Below, piece after piece: positions 33,526 through 42,555 of a stretch of 64,000 nucleotides of DNA. Each line of letters starts with the position of its first letter. The first letter of the stretch is position 1. The stretch is taken from assembly GCA_009726095.1 (NCBI GenBank), contig WLMZ01000003.1, positions 1 through 64,000 on the forward strand. Reading direction: 5' to 3'. A program made the translations under genes and the position numbers. Under the pieces are notes generated by a model that had not been told where the DNA came from, ran no database searches, and worked only from the letters and a program-made list of their open reading frames with translations. The DNA comes from Actinomycetota bacterium (GTDB lineage: Bacteria > Actinomycetota > Acidimicrobiia > Acidimicrobiales > Ilumatobacteraceae).

Positions 33526-33531
33526 TAGGGT
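33526..33531 (+). promoter_or_regulatory. Leaderless-type -10 box for lhr
   Basis: TAGGGT ends six bases before ATG 33538. A TTGACC sequence lies 14 bases further upstream, too close for a standard -35. The remainder of the 200-bp gap back to 33338 has no supported gene. Confidence 0.45.
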
Positions 33532-33537
33532 TGCGGC

Positions 33538-36500
33538 ATGGCTGATCACGACGCGCTGCAGCGGTTCTCGCCAGCCGTTCGCGCCTGGTTCGCCACCTCG
33601 TTCCCCGAACCCACGCCGGCCCAGGTGCACGGCTGGTCGGCGATCACTGGCGGCCAGCACACGCTCATCTGTGCGCCCACGGGCAGCGGCAAGACCCTCG
33701 CTGCGTTCCTGTCGTGCATCGATCGCCTCGTCACCACGCCGCTGCCCGAGAAAGCGGCCCGTACCCGGGTGTTGTACATCTCTCCGTTACGCGCGCTGGC
33801 GTTCGATGTCGAGAAGAACCTGCGCGCCCCGCTGATGGGCATCCAGTTGGCGGCCGAACGGCTCGGCGAGCCATTCGTGCAGCCCGTTGTCGCAATGCGC
33901 ACCGGCGACACCAGCCCCAAGGACCGTCAGGCGCTCATCCGCCGTCCGCCCGATCTGCTCATCACCACCCCGGAGAGCCTGTATCTCATGCTCACCTCAT
34001 CGGCTGCGGCCACGCTCACGGGCATCGACACGGTCATCATCGACGAGATCCATGCGTTGGCGCCCACCAAGCGTGGTGCGCACCTCATGCTCTCGCTCGA
34101 ACGGCTCGAGGAGATCACCCTGCAACCCCCGCAGCGCATCGGGCTGTCGGCCACCCAGCGCCCGCTCGAGGAGGTGGCGCGGTTCCTCGGTGGCTTCAGC
34201 GAGCCGGGCCGGCAACGCCCCGTGTCCATCATCGATGCGGGCATCCGCAAGGCGCTCGAGGTCGAGGTCGTGGTGCCCGTCGAGGACATGGGAGCCATGG
34301 GCCAGATCGTGTCGCCCACCGAGCTGCGATCCGGGCCGGCGTCATCAGCACTCAGCCCCCAGCGCAGCAGCATCTGGCCCAGCATCTATCCACGCGTCCT
34401 CGAGCTCGTGCTGGCGCATCGCAGCACCATCATCTTCTGTAACGCCCGCCGTCAGGCAGAACGCCTGGCGGCCAAGCTCAACGAGGCTGCCGAACAGGCC
34501 GGTATCGGGGTGGACCCCGATACCGGCCGACTGCGCGAAGACCTCGTGAAGGCCCACCACGGCTCGTTGGCGCGAGAACAGCGCGTGGTCATCGAGGATC
34601 AGCTCAAGCGCGGTGTGCTCCGCGCCATCGTTGCCACCAGCAGCCTCGAGTTGGGCATCGACATGGGGGCGGTCGATCTGGTCATCCAGGTCGAGTCGCC
34701 GGGTTCGGTCAGCCGCGGTCTGCAGCGCATCGGCCGCGCCGGTCACTCGGTGGGCGAGCCCAGCCGCGGCAAGCTGTTCCCCAAGCACCGCGGCGACCTG
34801 CTCGAAGCGGCCGTGGTCACCCGGCGCATGGTCACCGGCCAGATCGAGGCCACGCGCTATCTGCGCAACCCGCTCGATGTCCTGGCCCAGCAGATCGTCG
34901 CGCACACGGCTGCTTCCGGGCTCGACATCAGCGTTGCCTCGGTTCGGGCGCTGGTGCGCCGTTGCGCCAACTTCGCCGAGATCAGCGACGAGCTGCTGGA
35001 CAACACGCTCGACCTCCTGGCCGGTCGCTACCCCAGCGACGAGTTCAACGAGCTCCGCCCGCGCATCGTGTGGGATCGCATCAACGACACCGTGCGCGCC
35101 CGCGATGGCTCCAAGCGCCTTGCGGTCACCAGCGGGGGGACCATCCCCGATCGCGGTCTGTTCGGTGTCTTCCTGCCCGACGGCACACGCGTCGGCGAGC
35201 TCGACGAGGAAATGGTCTACGAGTCGCGCCCCGGCGAGACCTTCGTGCTCGGCGCATCCACCTGGCGTATCGAGGACATCACGTTCGAGCGTGTCACCGT
35301 CACCCCGGCACCGGGGCAGCCGGGCAAGATGCCGTTCTGGCATGGCGATCGGCCGGGCCGCCCGTTAGAGCTGGGCCGTGCGCTCGGCGCATTCCAACGC
35401 GAGATCCGTGCTGCGCCGCCAGCCGAGGCGCTCGAGCGGCTGCGCACCGAGTTCGCACTCGACGAGTTCGCAGCCAGCAACGTGATGATGTACCTCAGCG
35501 AGCAGGCCGATGCCACCGGGGTGGTGCCCGACGACCGCACCGTGGTGGTCGAGCGCTTCCGCGACGAAATCGGCGACTGGCGCGTGTGCATCCTCAGCCC
35601 GTTCGGCACGCCGGTCCATGCGCCCTGGGCGATGGCCATCGAACGCCGTCTCATCGACCGTTACGACATGGCCATCGAGACCATGTGGGGCGACGACGGC
35701 ATCGTGATCCGCCTGCCCGAGTCTGCCGACGAGATACCCCTGGCCGAGCTGATGATCGATCCCGAGGAGATCGACGAACTGCTCATGGCCACCCTTCCGC
35801 AGACCTCGCTGTTCTCGGCGCGCTTTCGTGAATGCGCAGCCCGCGCCCTGCTGTTGCCCCGCCGCCGCCCCGATCGACGCACGCCGCTATGGCAGCAGCG
35901 CCAGCGCGCCGCTGACCTGCTGGCCGTTGCTGCGAAGTACCCCAGCTTCCCCATCCTGCTCGAGACCAGCCGCGAGTGCCTGCAGGACGTGTTCGATGTA
36001 CCAGCGCTGCGTGAGGTGCTCGGTCAACTGCGCAGTCGCGCCGTGCGCGTGGTCAGCGTCGACACGGCCAAGGCATCGCCGTTCGCGCAGAGCCTGCTGT
36101 TCAACTGGATCGCTGCGTACATGTACGAGGGCGATGCTCCGCTGGCCGAGCGTCGCGCCGCTGCGCTCGCGTTGGACCGCGACCTGCTGCGCGATCTGCT
36201 CGGCGCCGAAGAACTCCGCGAGCTGCTCGATGCCGGCGTACTCGCCGACCTCGAACTGGAGCTGCAGTGCCTTGCCGATGGCCGCCGGGCGCGCTCGGCC
36301 GACGAGTTACACGATGCGCTCCGCCGTGTGGGCGAGCTCACGGCGAGCGAAATCGAGCTGCGGTGTGAGGGCCCAGCGGCTGAATGGGCGGCCGCGCTGG
36401 TGGCCGAACGCCGCGCCATCGTGGTGCGTGTTGCCGACACCGACTGCTACATCGCCGCCGATGACGCGGCCCGGTACCGCGATGCGCTGGGTTGTTCGCT

Positions 36501-38049
36501 GCCGATGGGCCTGCCCATGGCCTTCACCGATCCCGTCGCGCGTCCGCTCGAGGAACTGCTGCGTCGCTACGCGCGTACGCACGGTCCGTTCGTCTCGTCC
36601 GATGCCGCCCGTCGGTTCGGCCTCTCGCTCGAACGGGCGGCCGGGGCGCTGGCTGCGCTCGAGGCCGATGAGCGGATCGTGCTCGGCGAGTTCCGGCCCG
36701 ATGGCGTGGCCCGCGAATGGTGTGATGTCGATGTACTGCGACAGTTGCGCCGGCGTTCGTTGGCTTCGTTGCGGCGCGAGGTCGAACCCGTCGAACCTCA
36801 GGCGCTCGCCCGGTTCCTTGCGGTGTGGCACGGCATTCCCGGCGACCGGCGCGGACCGGAGGCCCTGGTGGAGACACTCGGGTTGTTGCAGGGCGCCTCG
36901 CTGGTCGCCAGCACACTCGAATCCGAGATCCTGCCGGCCCGTGTGCGTGGGTATCGCCCCAGCGACCTCGACGAACTGTGCACCAGCGGCGAGGTCGTGT
37001 GGGTGGGCGCCGGGGCCATTGGTTCGGGCGACGGCCGCATTCGGTTGTATTTCGCCGACCAACTCCCGCTGCTCGCCGCTGGCCTTGAACCCGCCGATAC
37101 GCCTGGTGGCGAACTGCACGAGGGCATTCGCGCCCTGCTGCGCGAACGAGGTGCCAGCTTTTGGGGGCAGCTTCGAGCGGCCAGCCCGGTCGCCACCGAC
37201 ACTGAACTGCTGGGGGCGCTGTGGGATCTGGTGTGGGCCGGCGAGGTGACCAACGATTCGCTGGCCCCGGTGCGGTCGGTCATCTCCGGTGGCGGTGCTC
37301 GGCGGCCGTCTTCCGCCGCAGCTGCGCAGTTGCGGTCGCGCCCGCGACCGGGGCGGCTCACCCGGCTCGGGCCCCCCGCTGGTGCTGGGCGGTGGAGCCT
37401 GGTCGCTCCGTTGCTCGTGCCCCGGCCGGCGCCCACTGCGTCGGCGCATGCGCTGGCGCTGCAGCTCCTCGAACGCCACGGCGTGCTCACGCGTGAGGCC
37501 GTGGCCAGCGAGGGTGTGGTCGGCGGGTTCAGCGCTGTGTACGGCGTGTTGAAGGTGCTCGAAGAACGTGGTCAGGCCCGCAGGGGCTACTTCGTCAGCG
37601 GGCTTGGCGCTGCACAGTTCAGCCTGCCCGGTGCCGTCGACCGCTTACGCGCCGTGCGCGAAGGACCCGACGCCCTGCACCCCGAGGATGCGCCCGATCC
37701 CATCGTGCTCGCCGCCACCGATCCCGCCCAGCCCTACGGCGCCACACTCGCGTGGCCGCTCAGCGTCGCTCGTCCGGCACGCGTCGCCGGGGCGGTGGTG
37801 GTGCTTGCCTCGGGCGAGCCACTGGTGTGGTTCGACCGCCGTAGCCACCATCTGGTCTTGTTCCCCGCCGCGCAGACCAGCACGCGTTGGGCCGATGCGT
37901 TGGCGGGCCTGGCGAAAGACCCCCGGGTGCGCAGCGTTGAGGTGCGCAAGCTCGACGGTATGGCGGTGCCATCGGCCGGTGCCCCGACCGAGGCGCTCAA
38001 GCGCGTTGGTTTCGTGGAGGGCTATCGCGGCCTGGTGCTGCGCGCCTGA
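33538..38049 (+). CDS. lhr: Lhr-type ATP-dependent DNA helicase
   Basis: Full-length Lhr of 1503 residues, the largest gene here, comparable with the long E. coli and mycobacterial proteins. Motif I is 'LICAPTGSGKTLAAFLSC' (residue 43 on), motif II 'VIIDEIHALAPTKRG', motif III 'GLSATQR', motif VI 'QRIGRAGHSVGEPSRG'. The Lhr core with winged helix and beta-barrel continues to about residue 850, followed by the long C-terminal domain of the bacterial type. Lhr unwinds 3' to 5' and prefers RNA:DNA hybrids; it is part of the DNA-damage response in mycobacteria. No nuclease or polymerase partner gene is adjacent. Confidence 0.93.
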   Translation: MADHDALQRFSPAVRAWFATSFPEPTPAQVHGWSAITGGQHTLICAPTGSGKTLAAFLSCIDRLVTTPLPEKAARTRVLYISPLRALAFDVEKNLRAPLMGIQLAAERLGEPFVQPVVAMRTGDTSPKDRQALIRRPPDLLITTPESLYLMLTSSAAATLTGIDTVIIDEIHALAPTKRGAHLMLSLERLEEITLQPPQRIGLSATQRPLEEVARFLGGFSEPGRQRPVSIIDAGIRKALEVEVVVPVEDMGAMGQIVSPTELRSGPASSALSPQRSSIWPSIYPRVLELVLAHRSTIIFCNARRQAERLAAKLNEAAEQAGIGVDPDTGRLREDLVKAHHGSLAREQRVVIEDQLKRGVLRAIVATSSLELGIDMGAVDLVIQVESPGSVSRGLQRIGRAGHSVGEPSRGKLFPKHRGDLLEAAVVTRRMVTGQIEATRYLRNPLDVLAQQIVAHTAASGLDISVASVRALVRRCANFAEISDELLDNTLDLLAGRYPSDEFNELRPRIVWDRINDTVRARDGSKRLAVTSGGTIPDRGLFGVFLPDGTRVGELDEEMVYESRPGETFVLGASTWRIEDITFERVTVTPAPGQPGKMPFWHGDRPGRPLELGRALGAFQREIRAAPPAEALERLRTEFALDEFAASNVMMYLSEQADATGVVPDDRTVVVERFRDEIGDWRVCILSPFGTPVHAPWAMAIERRLIDRYDMAIETMWGDDGIVIRLPESADEIPLAELMIDPEEIDELLMATLPQTSLFSARFRECAARALLLPRRRPDRRTPLWQQRQRAADLLAVAAKYPSFPILLETSRECLQDVFDVPALREVLGQLRSRAVRVVSVDTAKASPFAQSLLFNWIAAYMYEGDAPLAERRAAALALDRDLLRDLLGAEELRELLDAGVLADLELELQCLADGRRARSADELHDALRRVGELTASEIELRCEGPAAEWAAALVAERRAIVVRVADTDCYIAADDAARYRDALGCSLPMGLPMAFTDPVARPLEELLRRYARTHGPFVSSDAARRFGLSLERAAGALAALEADERIVLGEFRPDGVAREWCDVDVLRQLRRRSLASLRREVEPVEPQALARFLAVWHGIPGDRRGPEALVETLGLLQGASLVASTLESEILPARVRGYRPSDLDELCTSGEVVWVGAGAIGSGDGRIRLYFADQLPLLAAGLEPADTPGGELHEGIRALLRERGASFWGQLRAASPVATDTELLGALWDLVWAGEVTNDSLAPVRSVISGGGARRPSSAAAAQLRSRPRPGRLTRLGPPAGAGRWSLVAPLLVPRPAPTASAHALALQLLERHGVLTREAVASEGVVGGFSAVYGVLKVLEERGQARRGYFVSGLGAAQFSLPGAVDRLRAVREGPDALHPEDAPDPIVLAATDPAQPYGATLAWPLSVARPARVAGAVVVLASGEPLVWFDRRSHHLVLFPAAQTSTRWADALAGLAKDPRVRSVEVRKLDGMAVPSAGAPTEALKRVGFVEGYRGLVLRA

Positions 38050-38072
38050 GCACGATGCGCCCGACGGTGGGG

Positions 38073-38666
38073 TCAGCGTTGGCCGGCTCGGCCCACGGCG
38101 CGCAGGCCGGCCCATGCCAGATCGCTGACCTGACGGGCGAGGAGATCGGGATCGAAGTCGGTGTGGTTGTCGACCAGGCGACGACTGACCCCCTCGGACA
38201 ACCCGACCAGGCCGTGGGCCACGGTGCGCTGGTGCTCGGGATCGATATCGGCGGCGATGAGCGGCTTGATCGCCTCGGCCACGGCTGCGGTGACCTTGCG
38301 GACGGCGTCGTTGAACTCCTCGTCGCGACGGGCACCGCTGCCGAACAGCAGCAGGAAGGCGTCATGATCGTCGGCGACCCAGCGAAAGTATGCCCGGAAG
38401 CCCAGCTCGGTCTGGTGCTTACCGGCGCTGGCGCCGGCAGTGGCCTTGGTGATCGCGGTGAGCAGGCGGTTGCCGACCTCGTCGAGCAGGGCCAGATACA
38501 GCTCGCGCTTGGAATCGAAGTGCTGGTACACCACGGGTTTGGTGACCCCGGCCGCATCAGCGACGTCGTTCATGGATGCGCCGTGGTACCCCTGGCGGGC
38601 AAAGACCTGCAGGGCAACGTCGAGTAGTTGTTCACGGCGGGCAGGGGCGGACAGACGAATCGACAT
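38073..38666 (-). CDS. TetR-family transcriptional regulator
   Basis: Regulator of 197 residues with an N-terminal helix-turn-helix ('LLDVALQVFARQGYHGASMN' and 'DAAGVTKPVVYQHFDSK') and a helical ligand-binding domain resembling TetR_C_33-type members. ATG 38666 gives the N-terminus 'MSIRLSAPARREQLL', matching family length; the track start adds ten residues. It lies in a minus-strand pair upstream of nothing obvious, convergent with lhr. Its target is not clear: the palindromes found elsewhere are too distant to assign. Confidence 0.88.
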   Translation of the reverse strand: MSIRLSAPARREQLLDVALQVFARQGYHGASMNDVADAAGVTKPVVYQHFDSKRELYLALLDEVGNRLLTAITKATAGASAGKHQTELGFRAYFRWVADDHDAFLLLFGSGARRDEEFNDAVRKVTAAVAEAIKPLIAADIDPEHQRTVAHGLVGLSEGVSRRLVDNHTDFDPDLLARQVSDLAWAGLRAVGRAGQR

Positions 38667-38732
38667 AGCAGTGGACGTATGGTAATCGCAGCGCACGCAG
38701 ATTCGGGCCCGCCGTTCGACAGGTGCCCCGGC

Positions 38733-39050
38733 CTACAAGCCGCGCAAGACGTCGTCTTTCTCGGCAGCTTTCACGGCATAGCCGATCACGATGGCCGGGG
38801 CCAGCAACACCGAACCGATGATCATCGTGGTGGTGATGATGGTGACCTTGCCCTGCGAAAACCCTGTGGTCAGTGCGACGAAGAACATCACGATGGCCAC
38901 CAGGAACAACAGGTAGCCCACGCGGGTGGCGATCCGATTCCATTTCGCCACCAGGGCGCGGCGGGCGCGTACGGGGTCGAGGGCCTGCTCGCTGGCCGGT
39001 TCGAGCGATGCCGGCCCGGGCCGAGCAGGTGGTTTGTCGTGCGAAGTCAT
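38733..39050 (-). CDS. Small two-helix membrane protein
   Basis: A 105-residue protein with a charged Pro-rich N-terminal third and two predicted transmembrane helices ('VGYLLFLVAIVMFFVALTTG', 'IIGSVLLAPAIVIGYAVKAA'). I do not recognise a named family; similar proteins are common as hypothetical genes in Actinobacteria. ATG 39050 is fixed by GGAG five bases upstream. It is 66 bp upstream of the TetR gene on the same strand and divergent from the enoyl-CoA hydratase. Confidence 0.7.
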   Translation of the reverse strand: MTSHDKPPARPGPASLEPASEQALDPVRARRALVAKWNRIATRVGYLLFLVAIVMFFVALTTGFSQGKVTIITTTMIIGSVLLAPAIVIGYAVKAAEKDDVLRGL

Positions 39051-39083
39051 ACAGTCTCCACGCATGGTAGAGCCGAGCACCCA

Positions 39084-39815
39084 ATGACCGTGCATCTCAG
39101 AGTTCACGACGCCGTCGCGTTGGTCACCATCGACCGACCCGATCGGCGCAATGCTGTCGACCACGCGACGTTGCTCGCCCTGCGCCAGGCCCAGCTCGAC
39201 GCCGTCGCGGCACACGCCCGATGCCTGGTGCTGACCGGTGCACCGCCCGCCTTTTGCGCAGGCGCTGATCTGACCGGCGTGGAGAGCGGGGAGTTCGTCG
39301 ATGCGCTCGTCGCTGCGCTGCGCGGGTTCACCGAGCTGGCGATCCCCACGATTGCAGCCATCGATGGCCCTGCGCTCGGGGCCGGCACGCAGTTGGTGAT
39401 CGCCTGCGACCTGCGCGTGGCCACCGAGCGCAGCGTGTTCGGTATCCCGGCAGCCAAGCTCGGCCTGGTGGTGGATCACTGGACAGTCGAACGCCTGGCC
39501 CGCGAGATGGGTTGGTCGATCGCCCGGGCAATGCTGCTCGCCGCCCAGACCTATCGCACCGAGCAACTCGTGGCCAGCGGGGCCATCCATCGTGTCGGCG
39601 GCCTTGATGCGGCGATGGCCTGGGCCGGCGAACTGGTCGGCCTCGCACCGCTGACCATCTCGAGCCACAAGCTGGCGCTCGAGCGGTCAGCGCCGTCGCC
39701 GCAGCACGACGAGTTGTTCGAGCAGGCCCGAGCAGCGGCGTGGGCGAGCCTTGACGCCGAGGAGGGCCGGGTCGCGTTTTTGGAGAAGCGGCCGCCGAAC
39801 TTCCAGGGTCGCTGA
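39084..39815 (+). CDS. Enoyl-CoA hydratase/isomerase family protein
   Basis: Crotonase-fold protein of 243 residues. The N-terminal 'ALVTIDRPDRRNAVD' and the CoA/oxyanion block 'APPAFCAGADLTGVE' are standard, and the second oxyanion loop is in 'DGPALGAGTQLVIACD'. Glutamates that activate water in true hydratases are not clearly placed ('AAKLGLVVDHW' has none at the first position), so isomerase or another crotonase activity is possible. ATG 39084 matches family N-termini; the long track ORF is a run-in. Convergent with a sortase gene. Confidence 0.85.
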   Translation: MTVHLRVHDAVALVTIDRPDRRNAVDHATLLALRQAQLDAVAAHARCLVLTGAPPAFCAGADLTGVESGEFVDALVAALRGFTELAIPTIAAIDGPALGAGTQLVIACDLRVATERSVFGIPAAKLGLVVDHWTVERLAREMGWSIARAMLLAAQTYRTEQLVASGAIHRVGGLDAAMAWAGELVGLAPLTISSHKLALERSAPSPQHDELFEQARAAAWASLDAEEGRVAFLEKRPPNFQGR

Positions 39816-39842
39816 GGCCCGCTGACGGATCCGGCGGCTCAG
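39812..39842. terminator. Imperfect hairpin between convergent hydratase and sortase genes
   Basis: CTGAG and CTCAG bracket 21 bases with partial GC pairing and include both stop codons. No U-run follows. It may act as a bidirectional stop, but the evidence is weak. Confidence 0.3.
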
Positions 39843-41116
39843 ATCGCCGCAGGCAGCATCCGGTTCACGTTCTCGAAGAAGAAGTACAACACCACAACGA
39901 ACGGCACCATGCCGACCAGGAAGCCGAGCCACAGTCGACGCTGCCGCTTGGCGAGTTGATAGGCGCCGAGGCACACCGCCATGAGCAACAGGCCCCAACC
40001 AATGACATGGGGCCACGCCCGGCCATCGGCGAACCAGCCCTGGTTGAAGGCATCGGTGGGGGTGTTGAACCCGGCGGCCTGATCGGGGTTCGAGCCGTCC
40101 GAGGTGGAGCCGCCCGGCGTGGTGGTGAGCGTGGCGGGCAGGTTGCTGCCCGGTACCACGCTTTCGGCGGTGGCGCTGCCGCCCTCGGCGGTGCCCCCCG
40201 CCGGCGTCTCGCCAGGTGGTGCCGTGGTGACGACCGTGCTGGGCTCCTGGCCGTAGTACAGCGTCGGCTTGCCGACCTGCGATGAACGTGCGGTATCGAG
40301 CGCGGCGTGCACGACCAGCCGCCGGCTCGCCGTTCCGATGGGCGTGCAGGTGACCAGGGTGAGCGTGGCCTTCTTCGGGTTGGAGTCGCTGATGACGTGG
40401 TAGTCGTTCTTGCCGACCTCCTCGATGCTCGTGACCATGTACACGTACGATCCGCCGAGGATCGTGGAGATCTTGATCTCGTCGCCCTTGTGCAGCTTGT
40501 CGAGGCGGTAGAACGGCTGGCCATAGGTGGTGCGGTGACCGGCAATGGCAGCGTTGCCCAACTGCCCCGGGAACGGCGTGTTGGGGAAGTGCCCGACGCC
40601 CTTGCGGAGGTCTTTCACGCTGACGCCTGCTACCACGTATTTGTTGACGCCAATGGCGGGGATGGCAATGGTGGCGATGGCATCGCCCGGGGCGATACCG
40701 GTTGGGAACACCTGCTCGGCCGGATTCGCAACCGTGGTGGGCGTGGTGTCTACGGCCGTCCCTGAAACCGTGCCCGTGCCGGGGGTGGTGCCCGTGCCGG
40801 TGGTCGTGGTGTCGAGCCCGGCATCGTGGATGGCCTGGTTGAAGTCCTGTGCCAGCTGATCCTGCGAACGGGCCTCCTGAATACCGGTACCCCAGAGCTG
40901 GTAGCCGACGAAGGCGAACATGAGCATGCCGATGGTGATCAACGTGCGACCGAGGTTGCCGACCACCCAGCGCCAGTCGTGAGGATCGGGGGGGCGGTCC
41001 CAGCGGCTCAGCTTCTTGGATCCGCCGAGCGCCTCGAGCCGTGCCAGCGCGCTGGCGGGCGAGGGTCGACCCGCACCGGCGGTGGGATCTGGGCGGGGCT
41101 CCTCGGCATCGGTCAC
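39839..41116 (-). CDS. Class E sortase with N- and C-terminal membrane helices
   Basis: Sortase of 425 residues, much longer than the one at 12868. Order: cytoplasmic Pro/Arg-rich N-terminus, transmembrane helix (residues 58-76), Thr/Gly/Pro linker to about 135, catalytic barrel with His194 ('AIAGHRTTYGQP'), Cys257 ('TLVTCTPIGT') and Arg266, then a Thr/Gly/Ser linker and two predicted helices at the C-terminus. The T-L-x-T-C-T-P signature and actinobacterial host indicate class E. GTG 41116 stands eight bases behind TAACGT. No sorting-signal protein is found in the window. Confidence 0.9.
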   Translation of the reverse strand: MTDAEEPRPDPTAGAGRPSPASALARLEALGGSKKLSRWDRPPDPHDWRWVVGNLGRTLITIGMLMFAFVGYQLWGTGIQEARSQDQLAQDFNQAIHDAGLDTTTTGTGTTPGTGTVSGTAVDTTPTTVANPAEQVFPTGIAPGDAIATIAIPAIGVNKYVVAGVSVKDLRKGVGHFPNTPFPGQLGNAAIAGHRTTYGQPFYRLDKLHKGDEIKISTILGGSYVYMVTSIEEVGKNDYHVISDSNPKKATLTLVTCTPIGTASRRLVVHAALDTARSSQVGKPTLYYGQEPSTVVTTAPPGETPAGGTAEGGSATAESVVPGSNLPATLTTTPGGSTSDGSNPDQAAGFNTPTDAFNQGWFADGRAWPHVIGWGLLLMAVCLGAYQLAKRQRRLWLGFLVGMVPFVVVLYFFFENVNRMLPAAI

Positions 41117-41124
41117 GAGAACCG

Positions 41125-41130
41125 ACGTTA
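41125..41130 (-). promoter_or_regulatory. Leaderless-type -10 box for the second sortase
   Basis: TAACGT on the minus strand, eight bases before GTG 41116. It lies in the 87-bp divergent spacer with ccmA, where TAGCGT at 41188-41193 could serve the plus strand. Confidence 0.45.
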
Positions 41131-41203
41131 GCGTTCGTGTGGCCGAAACAATGAGCGCGCCGATGGGTGGCCCGGTCTCTGACTGGCTAGCGTGGCGGTG
41201 CCC

Positions 41204-41875
41204 ATGGAACCCGTCGTGCGCCTTTCCAACGCTGTTGCCGTGCTCGGGCAGTTCCCGGTGCTGGCCGGCGCGAACCTGACCGTGAACCGCGGCGAGATCC
41301 TGCTGCTGCAGGGTCCGAACGGGGCCGGTAAGACGTCGCTGCTGCGTCTGTGCGCTGGTTTGTTGCCGCTGGCCCGGGGTGAGGCCACCGTGCTGGGTTG
41401 CGACCTGCGCACGAACCGCGCCGCTGTGCGCTCCAGGGTCGGCCTGTTGGGGCATGCCAACGGCCTGTATGCCGATCTCACCGTTGCCGAGAACGTGGCG
41501 TTCTGGGGTTCCACGGTCGGTGCGAGCGCATCCGAGGTCACCGCCTCGCTGGTGCGCATGGGGTTGTCCGAGCGGCTGGCCAATGTGGCTGTCAGCCGAT
41601 TGTCGGCCGGGCAGAAACGGCGTACGGCGCTGGCGTGCCTGGTGGCACGGCGTGCCGAACTGTGGCTGCTCGACGAACCCCACGCCGGGCTCGACGCCAG
41701 TGGGCGTGACGAACTCGACGCGACCCTGCGCGATGCCACCTCGGCCGGGGCCACCATCATCGTGGCCAGCCACGAGCTCGAACGGGCCGGTGCCCTGGCC
41801 AGCCGGGTGATCGAGGTCGCGGGCGGCCAGATCCGCGAGATCACCGGTCATGCCGGCCCCGAGGGAGTTCGCTGA
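41204..41875 (+). CDS. ccmA: Haem exporter ATP-binding protein CcmA
   Basis: ABC ATPase of the CcmAB complex that releases holo-CcmE from CcmC during cytochrome c maturation. Walker A 'LLQGPNGAGKTSLLRL', signature 'SRLSAGQKRRTALACLVA' and Walker B 'LWLLDEPHAGLD' are complete in 223 residues. ATG 41204 is taken; in-frame GTG at 41192 or 41198 is possible. First gene of a nine-gene ccm operon; its stop shares one base with the ccmB start (TGATG). Confidence 0.93.
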   Translation: MEPVVRLSNAVAVLGQFPVLAGANLTVNRGEILLLQGPNGAGKTSLLRLCAGLLPLARGEATVLGCDLRTNRAAVRSRVGLLGHANGLYADLTVAENVAFWGSTVGASASEVTASLVRMGLSERLANVAVSRLSAGQKRRTALACLVARRAELWLLDEPHAGLDASGRDELDATLRDATSAGATIIVASHELERAGALASRVIEVAGGQIREITGHAGPEGVR

Positions 41876-42552
41876 TGCTGCGCGTCGCCCGACTTCTCGC
41901 GGCCAAGGACCTGCGCATCGAACTACGCAGTCGGGTCGTCACCAATCAGGTGCTGCCGTTTGCGGCCATCGTGATGGTCATGTTCGCGTTCGCCCTCAAC
42001 AGCGATGCCGTGGTCAGCCGCGTTGCCCCGGGCCTGGTGTGGCTGGCCACGTTGTTCAGTCTGCTCACGCTGGTGCAACGCTCGTTCGCCATCGAGTCGG
42101 CCGACGGTGCCACCGATGCCCTGCGTGCGGCGGGGGTGGACCCCGCCGGCATCTACCTCGGTAAGGCCATCGCGTTGGCCGTGCAGTTGGCCGTGCTCGA
42201 GGTGGTGCTGCTGCTCAGCGCCGTGGTGTTGTACCGGGCGCAACTGCGCCTCAGCGGCGTCGTGCTCTTGGTCACTACCTTCGTTGCCGCGACCTGCGGC
42301 CTCGCCCTGGTCGGTACGCTCTACGGAGGCCTTGCTGCCGGGGTCCGTGGACGAGAGACGCTGCTCCCGCTCCTGTTACTCCCGGTGGTGGCGCCCGTGC
42401 TGATTGGTGCCACCCGCGCAACGGAAGCTGCGCTCGGCACCGGTGGCGCGACGGTGGCAGATGGTTGGCCCTGGGTCGGCTTGTTGGCTGTCTTCGTTGC
42501 GTTGTTCGGCGTCGGCGGCACCTTGGCGTTCGGGCCCCTGATCGAGGAATGA
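41875..42552 (+). CDS. ccmB: Haem exporter permease CcmB
   Basis: Six-helix membrane partner of CcmA, 225 residues. The opening 'LLAAKDLRIELRSRVVTNQV' and the repeated Val/Leu-rich helices ('AVQLAVLEVVLLLSAVVLY', 'LLPLLLLPVVAPVLIGATRA') fit CcmB. Overlaps ccmA by one base and precedes ccmC by three bases, so the order is that of proteobacterial ccm operons. Confidence 0.92.
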   Translation: MLRVARLLAAKDLRIELRSRVVTNQVLPFAAIVMVMFAFALNSDAVVSRVAPGLVWLATLFSLLTLVQRSFAIESADGATDALRAAGVDPAGIYLGKAIALAVQLAVLEVVLLLSAVVLYRAQLRLSGVVLLVTTFVAATCGLALVGTLYGGLAAGVRGRETLLPLLLLPVVAPVLIGATRATEAALGTGGATVADGWPWVGLLAVFVALFGVGGTLAFGPLIEE

Positions 42553-42555
42553 CAG

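Noticed and set aside
31655-38049. Defence island made of two helicases and nearby DNA genes
   Set aside because: The SF2 helicase and Lhr are not accompanied by a nuclease, methylase, toxin or mobile element. Lhr is a housekeeping repair helicase.
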